Both the position numbers and the translations under genes were made by a program. Positions 32,742 through 36,948 of a stretch of 36,948 nt of DNA are shown here, piece after piece. Numbering within the stretch: the stretch's first letter is position 1; each line of letters begins with the position of its first letter. Source of the stretch: Salinivenus sp. (lineage in GTDB: Bacteria > Bacteroidota > Rhodothermia > Rhodothermales > Salinibacteraceae); the NCBI GenBank assembly GCA_018609755.1, contig JAHENZ010000144.1, positions 1 through 36,948 of the forward strand. The letters run 5' to 3'. The notes below the pieces were generated by a model. The model saw only the letters and a program-made list of their open reading frames with translations. It was not told where the DNA came from and ran no database searches.

Positions 32742-33239
32742 TTACTCCTCCTCGTGATCGACCTCATTCGGGGCTTCATTCTGCATGGTCGACGCGGACT
32801 CGCCCCGGAGCTCCGGGTGGCTAATCTTGCCGCCCAGGTTGGCGGTGTAGCCGATAAGCCCAGAGGATACCACGGCGAGCGCGAGCGTGAAAATCACGGT
32901 CCAGCGGGCGAGATGCTGCCGGAGATGGGCGTACACCAGCGCCCCAAGAGCGGCGAGTCCAGTTGCGAGTCCCCCGACGAGTGCATAAATGCCAAGCTCC
33001 TCGTGGGCCTCGATGGCGTCGTGGGAGACGCCCGCCAGTCCCTCGACCATTTCTTCCGCGGGCTCGCCCGTGAGGTACACGGCAAGGGCCGACAGGCCGG
33101 CCACGGCGAGCAGACCGAGGCTTGCTTTCTGCACGTCTTCTTGGCTCTGCCAGTGGCCGTAGCCTAGAAGGGCCGCCCCGAAAAGGAGGCCGAGAAGCGG
33201 AATGTGGTTGAGTATGAGGTGGAGGTGAGCAGTGCTCAT
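32742..33239 (-). CDS. Four-TM membrane protein with conserved-looking histidines (DUF2231-like)
   Basis: 165 residues, four hydrophobic segments (about 9-27, 40-57, 82-102, 112-130). Histidines sit near membrane faces: HLHLILNHIPLLG at the N-terminus, SHDAIEAHEELG before TM3, and HP in the C-terminal tail. This spacing resembles small DUF2231-type or cytochrome-b-like membrane proteins thought to bind heme, but the assignment is tentative. The C-terminus is acidic. It is 30 nt downstream of a YceI gene and probably the last gene of a YceI-YceI-membrane protein operon; some bacteria pair YceI lipid/quinone-binding proteins with b-type cytochromes. Confidence 0.7.
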   Translation of the reverse strand: MSTAHLHLILNHIPLLGLLFGAALLGYGHWQSQEDVQKASLGLLAVAGLSALAVYLTGEPAEEMVEGLAGVSHDAIEAHEELGIYALVGGLATGLAALGALVYAHLRQHLARWTVIFTLALAVVSSGLIGYTANLGGKISHPELRGESASTMQNEAPNEVDHEEE

Positions 33240-33269
33240 GGCGACGGGGGAGAATGTTTAGGCGACGGC

Positions 33270-34022
33270 TCAGAGATTTCTTTCCATCAGGGGGCAGGAC
33301 GGCGCTTCGTTGATGGTGATCTCGTCGAACGAAGTCTCCTGCTGCGTCTCCACGGTGTGAGCGAGCAGGTCAAACTGCACCTCGATCCGATCCTTGACCT
33401 TGATGAGCCCGAAGGCCTTGGTCGGCGGCTCGATGTTGAAGTGCGTCATTCGGATGGGATGGCAGCCCCGAATCCGGAACCGATCTTCGTCGAGGGCCCG
33501 GCCGAGGGCCGAAAGACTGGTGACGCGCTTCGTCCCGGCGACCGTGAGGGCCCCGAGCACCTCCACCGGGCGCCACTGCTTGGACGTGTCGATGGGAGTC
33601 CCCACTCGAGCGTCGATCAGCTCGAACCGGATGTTCGGGTGCTTCTCCATTTTCAGCGTCTCTTTCAGGTCGTTCGTCATCGGCCGGTTCCCGCAGTCGA
33701 AGGAGCGAACCGGGACGGTGACCACCACGGTCGTTTGCTCGTCCTTCGCCTCCTTCGGGATCGAGTCTTGAGCGGCGGGAAGCTGGGCTGTGCCGTCGAC
33801 CGTTTCGACCTGGCAGGTAAACGAGTGGGTCGTGGCTTTTCCCTGAATCCAGAATTGGCTTTTCGAGTGGACGGTGAGCCGTTTGGGGGGGGTCTGGGCC
33901 GAAGAGCTCAGCACCCCGATTCCAAGCACGACGAGCACGACGAGGAGCCAGCGGGCGAGGGCCCGCGGCGCCACCCAGACGCGGTGTAGAGCCGCGTTCA
34001 CTTCGTTGTGGGTCCGCTTCAT
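33270..34022 (-). CDS. YceI-like secreted protein, cysteine-containing
   Basis: 250 residues. A long positively charged N-terminal part (MKRTHNEVNAALHR) precedes the export signal (ARWLLVVLVVLGIGVLSSSAQ). The mature part is a YceI-type lipocalin barrel: FWIQGKATTHSFTCQVETVDGTAQL, VPVRSFDCGNRPMTNDLKETLKMEKHPNIRFEL and a last strand DRIEVQFDL. Four Cys in the mature region (FTC, FDC, RGC, PSC) are unusual for YceI and could form disulfides. I chose ATG 34022; ATGs at 34028 and 34061 are alternatives. It is 74 nt downstream of a second YceI gene, likely cotranscribed. Confidence 0.82.
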   Translation of the reverse strand: MKRTHNEVNAALHRVWVAPRALARWLLVVLVVLGIGVLSSSAQTPPKRLTVHSKSQFWIQGKATTHSFTCQVETVDGTAQLPAAQDSIPKEAKDEQTTVVVTVPVRSFDCGNRPMTNDLKETLKMEKHPNIRFELIDARVGTPIDTSKQWRPVEVLGALTVAGTKRVTSLSALGRALDEDRFRIRGCHPIRMTHFNIEPPTKAFGLIKVKDRIEVQFDLLAHTVETQQETSFDEITINEAPSCPLMERNL

Positions 34023-34096
34023 ATACATCGGGGAGGGCGCGTTTGCAGAAGGGGGGGGCACGCCGTGTCCGACGGGTCGTTTGGGCAGCGCGTCGG

Positions 34097-34720
34097 TTAT
34101 TTCGTGCCCGCGGTGCTCGTCTGCGGGGCAAGGACGACGTTGAACCCAATGCGAATGGGGTCGTCCACCTTGATGGCGCCAAACATCAGCGAGGGGCGTT
34201 CCACGTCGTACGTACTGAGCTTGAGCTCGTGCTCGCCGACGACGTTGAGGGTGTCGTCCGACTGCTGGGCCCCTTTGGCTGTTAGTTCCACGGCCTGCGT
34301 GTTGCCCTTGATGGTCATTTTGCCGCTGGCGACGACGGAGAAGGAGTCGGCCTCGGCCTGCGTAACCTGCACGTCGGACGAGGAGAACGAGATCATAGGG
34401 AAGTCCTCCTTGTGCAGGGCCTCGTGGGCGTGCCGTTGCAGGCGGTCTTTGTCGGACACCATCTGCTCTACGGGAATGTCCACCCGGATTCGTTGGATGG
34501 ACGGCATCTTCTGATTCGTGGCGCCGAGTGTGACCGAGCCGTTGATCTGCGTCACGTCCATCGTCCAGTCGCGGACGTTGGAGGAGCCGTACACGGTCAT
34601 CGTGCTCTCGGCATTGTGAAACTGGTAGGTGGCCGAGTCGGCTGGAGGAGGGCCTGGGTCAGCCGTGGTTGGGGGCACGATGAGGCCCAGTGTGAGGAGG
34701 AGGGAAAGAAGAAACGTCAT
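34097..34720 (-). CDS. YceI family protein, secreted
   Basis: 207 residues. A signal peptide (MTFLLSLLLTLGLIVPPTTA) is followed by a YceI lipocalin-like barrel that in known members binds polyisoprenoids or other lipids in the periplasm. Features: STMTVYGSSNVRDWTMDV (the S-N-x-x-D-W strand), NGSVTL, MPSIQRIRVDIPVEQM, ALHKEDFPMISFSSSDV, GKMTIKGNTQAVEL and RIGFNVVLAP. It is the first gene of the probable operon with the second YceI protein and the four-TM protein. The porin upstream is separated by a strong terminator, so its promoter lies at 34721-34741 or it depends on read-through. Confidence 0.9.
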   Translation of the reverse strand: MTFLLSLLLTLGLIVPPTTADPGPPPADSATYQFHNAESTMTVYGSSNVRDWTMDVTQINGSVTLGATNQKMPSIQRIRVDIPVEQMVSDKDRLQRHAHEALHKEDFPMISFSSSDVQVTQAEADSFSVVASGKMTIKGNTQAVELTAKGAQQSDDTLNVVGEHELKLSTYDVERPSLMFGAIKVDDPIRIGFNVVLAPQTSTAGTK

Positions 34721-34741
34721 GGCTAGATCGCGGCATTTGTG

Positions 34742-34809
34742 AAAAAATACTGCCGGTCCCCGAGCGGGCTGGATCCGGAAGACCCAGCCCGTCGGTTGTA
34801 GACCGGCAG
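34742..34809 (-). terminator. Terminator of the porin-like gene
   Basis: CTGCCGGTC (34750-34758) pairs with GACCGGCAG (34801-34809), enclosing CGGGCTGG (34765-34772) paired with CCAGCCCG (34784-34791). On the minus strand this is followed by TATTTTTTC (A-run at 34742-34747). It begins 23 nt after the porin stop codon. Confidence 0.9.
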
Positions 34810-34831
34810 CCCTCGGTGGACTCGGAGGCGG

Positions 34832-36109
34832 TTAGAAGGAGACGACGCCTTCGAGCATGACGCCATCGAACTCAGCGCCCGCCTGCGGCGTGCCGGTGGG
34901 ATAGCCGCTGTAGGACTGTGTCACGTACTCGGCTTTCACCAGGATATTCTCCGTCATGAACCAGCCGGCACTCACCTGCCAGCGATCGATCGAGGTGTCG
35001 GTAACCCAGTTCGCCGGCTCGTTGTAGGCACTAAGGTCCAGGTCGGCGGTCATGGTGTTGTAGCGAGCGCCGACGAACAAGTCGTCGTTTGCGAACCGGT
35101 AGATGGCTTCCCCGGCGTACTGGGTTGCGCTTCCGTCGCTGAGCCCGGCGCCTTCTCCGCCGATCGATTCAATCGTGCCGAGCAACTCAAGCCCGCCAAT
35201 TTTCAGGAAGGGATTCACCATGTAAGCGGTGGTCTGCTCGCCGAAGTTGACGCGGGCGCGGCCCGACCAGTCGCCGCCGCCCACCACGTTGTAGTATCTT
35301 CCACCAGCGCGATCGCCCGAGTGCAGTTGCCCGCTATTGTTCTTGGCGGTGTAGTACACGGAGCCGGTGAGCCGTACGCGCACCAGGTCGTTAATCTGCG
35401 AATCGTAGCCCAGCTTGCCGTGCCAGGACGGGGCGCGGTCGTCCGGATTCATCACCGTGGGGTGCAGGGCTCCGCCAAAGCCGGCTACGGCGAGGAAGCC
35501 GTTGGACTGAAAGGTTGCTTCCGCTCCCACTTCCGTCGTAAAGGCGTCAATGACCGTGTTGCCGACGAAGGGGTTGTGGATTGCGTCCGCGTTGTCGCTG
35601 CGCCGGAAGTGCGTGTCGCCGTAGTTGGGCATAAAGTGCCCGGCGCGGATCGACAGGTTGCTCATCAAAGCGTCAACCGCGGGGCTATTAAACATCGGAA
35701 GCTCGTCGACCTTCAGGTACCCGCCCTTTACCCACGCTTCGTTGTGGTGACGAGACGACAGGTAGGTGCGCACGTGAAGCTGAACGCCTTCCGCCATCTG
35801 CACGTCGAGGTCGAGATTGGCGGTCGCGAGGTTGAAGCCCCGGCCGATGTCAGGGAGGTTTCCAGCGTCGTTGCTGTGATCGATGGCCTGCAACTGCTGC
35901 GTGAAGGCCCCGCCGAGCTTCACCGCAAAGCCATTGTAGGCCGTCGTGTCTTCTACGGGGGGCTCAAACATCGTGGCTCCTGCCTGTCCGGATGGACGGT
36001 TGTACTGAATGTCGTCCTGTAATGGGACCTGTGCCACGGTGGTTAATGGCAGGGCGGCTGCCAGGAGAAGAAAAACGAAGGATCGTATTATTCGAGGCAA
36101 AGTATTCAT
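34832..36109 (-). CDS. Outer-membrane porin-like beta-barrel
   Basis: 425 residues. Signal peptide MNTLPRIIRSFVFLLLAAAL.. cleaved near ..TVAQ (residue 27). The mature part is made of amphipathic strands with aromatic girdles: LDVQMAEGVQLHVRTYLSSRHHNEAW, LSIRAGHFMPNYGD (like the GQFKPPFG region of phosphate-selective porins O/P), ATFQSNGFLAVAGFGGAL, VRLTGSVYYTAKN, FVGARYNTMTADLDLSAYN, WQVSAGWFMTENILVKAEYVTQSY. It ends in Phe (VVSF), the terminal residue that directs barrel assembly. Substrate unknown. Monocistronic, with its own terminator; a G/C-tract palindrome lies about 195 nt upstream. Confidence 0.85.
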   Translation of the reverse strand: MNTLPRIIRSFVFLLLAAALPLTTVAQVPLQDDIQYNRPSGQAGATMFEPPVEDTTAYNGFAVKLGGAFTQQLQAIDHSNDAGNLPDIGRGFNLATANLDLDVQMAEGVQLHVRTYLSSRHHNEAWVKGGYLKVDELPMFNSPAVDALMSNLSIRAGHFMPNYGDTHFRRSDNADAIHNPFVGNTVIDAFTTEVGAEATFQSNGFLAVAGFGGALHPTVMNPDDRAPSWHGKLGYDSQINDLVRVRLTGSVYYTAKNNSGQLHSGDRAGGRYYNVVGGGDWSGRARVNFGEQTTAYMVNPFLKIGGLELLGTIESIGGEGAGLSDGSATQYAGEAIYRFANDDLFVGARYNTMTADLDLSAYNEPANWVTDTSIDRWQVSAGWFMTENILVKAEYVTQSYSGYPTGTPQAGAEFDGVMLEGVVSF

Positions 36110-36301
36110 AAGGATACCGAGGAATATCTTTTAGGTAGAATGTCAATCGTGTCAACCTCCTGCGATCCGAGTGTCGGTCGCTCCCCCATGGGGTTGACGG
36201 TACTCAAGGTGCTTCTCAAAGCGGGCGGCGTTCGACATCGCTGCCCTGGCAAACGCCCCGGGGATTCTCGTAGACCCACGACGGGAAATGCTCCAGAAGA
36301 G

Positions 36302-36318
36302 GTAGGGGGTACCCCTAC
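36302..36318. promoter_or_regulatory. G/C-tract near-palindrome upstream of the porin gene
   Basis: GTAGGGGGTACCCCTAC, an inverted repeat with five G against four C. It is similar in content, but with the halves in the opposite order, to the CsoR/CstR-like site at 1196-1212. It lies between the stress-protein stop (36340) and the porin ATG (36109), 193 nt from the latter. Weak evidence. Confidence 0.3.
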
Positions 36319-36339
36319 GTCAGGTCAGCTGTATCAGCG

Positions 36340-36948
36340 CTATTTGGCTGTCTCGGGTCCCGAGGAACGGGCATTGTGGGGCGACCGGACGAGCAGAACG
36401 GGACACGTGACTCGCCGGAGCAGGCGATCGGTTTCCGGGTCCAAAGAGTCGGGAGAAGACGGGTCGCTTTTCGGGGACAGGACGAGCAGGTCCACCGCCT
36501 CTCGATTGACGAACCGCCCGATTTGGTCGGCTGGTTCGCCATACTCAAAGTGGAGATCGACGGCCGAAGTGCTCAGCGTGCTTTTGTCGAGAAGAGTGGA
36601 GAGCCGACGGCGGGCCCGATGCTCCGGAACGGACGTGGTACTGAGCGAGAGCCGGTCGACGGGCGTGAGGGCCACGTACGGTACGGTTTCAATGACGTGA
36701 AGCAGATCGACAGCGGCGTCGTAGACCGAGGCCAGTTCCGCCGCACAGTTGAAGACCGTCGGGGCGTTCGCCGAGAGGTCCGTAGGAATGAGCAGTCGAC
36801 GAATAGAGGCGGGATCGGCATTGTGGCCCACTACGAAGAGAGAGCACTCAAGCGAGTTGACGAGGGCCTTCGTCGTCGAGGCCGCGAGCGGCGGTACGGG
36901 GCCGCGGTCCGACGGCGTGTCGGTAATGACGAGCGTCCCCCGGTTCGC
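36340..36948 (-). CDS. Tandem universal stress protein, 5' end outside window
   Basis: The frame is open from the right edge to 36340 (202 codons plus stop). The first 40 or so residues, ending in NSLECSLFVVGHN, look like the end of a first UspA-type domain. The second domain starts ASIRRLLIPTDLSANAPTVF and continues AAVDLLHVIETVPYVAL, EYGEPADQIGRFV, VDLLVLSPKSD and VTCPVLLVRSP. The Gly-rich ATP-binding loop (GxxGR..) is not preserved (SPKSDPSSPDSLDPETDRLLRR), so this domain is probably not nucleotide-binding. A GTG at 36831 could be taken for a start but the frame clearly extends beyond it. Confidence 0.85.
   Translation of the reverse strand, partial: ANRGTLVITDTPSDRGPVPPLAASTTKALVNSLECSLFVVGHNADPASIRRLLIPTDLSANAPTVFNCAAELASVYDAAVDLLHVIETVPYVALTPVDRLSLSTTSVPEHRARRRLSTLLDKSTLSTSAVDLHFEYGEPADQIGRFVNREAVDLLVLSPKSDPSSPDSLDPETDRLLRRVTCPVLLVRSPHNARSSGPETAK

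Noticed and set aside
36340-36831. Complete single-domain universal stress protein starting at GTG 36831
   Set aside because: The frame continues without a stop to the window edge and the upstream residues look like the end of another UspA domain, so the gene is partial.

Overview
This is a gene-dense, high-GC (roughly 60-65% by eye) bacterial chromosome segment. The proteins are unusually rich in Asp and Glu, and almost no gene has a Shine-Dalgarno (SD) sequence. Other markers are secreted proteins with a C-terminal Ig-like sorting-type domain, PorT-like beta-barrels, three membrane proteins resembling DUF5687 (a Bacteroidota family), and lipoproteins with classic lipoboxes. Together these point to a halophilic member of the Bacteroidota/Rhodothermota, most like Salinibacter and relatives. 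That assignment is inference; there is no rRNA in the window. No mobile element, tRNA, rRNA or CRISPR array was found.

Layout, left to right. 1-2.5 kb (minus): the 5' part of a PF03773-type metal/sulfur permease behind a CsoR/CstR-like G/C-tract operator, then D-aminoacyl-tRNA deacylase (dtd) and XTP/dITP pyrophosphatase, separated by a clear terminator. 2.6-5.1 kb (plus): rpsU with the only perfect SD in the window and a TTG start, two consecutive hairpin terminators, then a compact operon of ECF sigma factor, one-TM putative anti-sigma factor and exported coiled-coil protein. 5.6-7.7 kb (plus): an N-acetylmuramoyl-L-alanine amidase and a lipoprotein. 7.7-9.7 kb: divergent ridA and mnmA around a spacer with a phased direct repeat. 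9.7-12.3 kb (plus): a hairpin-rich segment, an RtcB-type RNA ligase with altered active-site residues, and an orphan OmpR-type response regulator.

12.3-19.4 kb (mostly minus): a LOG-family phosphoribohydrolase and an ABC export locus (one ATPase and three homologous ~495-residue membrane proteins). Two small two-TM proteins lie on the opposite strand between the second and third permease genes. 19.8-22.5 kb (plus): a PQQ-type sugar dehydrogenase lipoprotein with a very long perfect terminator stem, and a LamG-domain secreted protein.

22.5-26.5 kb (minus): a Gfo/Idh/MocA oxidoreductase behind a LacI-type palindrome, a tandem universal stress protein and a secreted GH29 alpha-L-fucosidase whose signal-peptide region carries an apparent one-base frameshift. 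26.7-32.6 kb: a small beta-barrel protein, a hotdog thioesterase, a DUF985 cupin, mannose-1-phosphate guanylyltransferase, a cold-shock protein with a leader hairpin, an SMP-30 lactonase and an atypical SDR. 32.7-36.9 kb (minus): a histidine-bearing four-TM membrane protein and two YceI proteins in one apparent operon, a porin-like barrel with its own terminator, and the C-terminal part of a tandem universal stress protein running off the window.

Most genes are housekeeping or envelope and carbohydrate genes. The observations most worth checking are the RtcB variant with the structured DNA before it, the rpsU translation signal, the three-permease ABC locus with an internal GC step, and the fucosidase frameshift.
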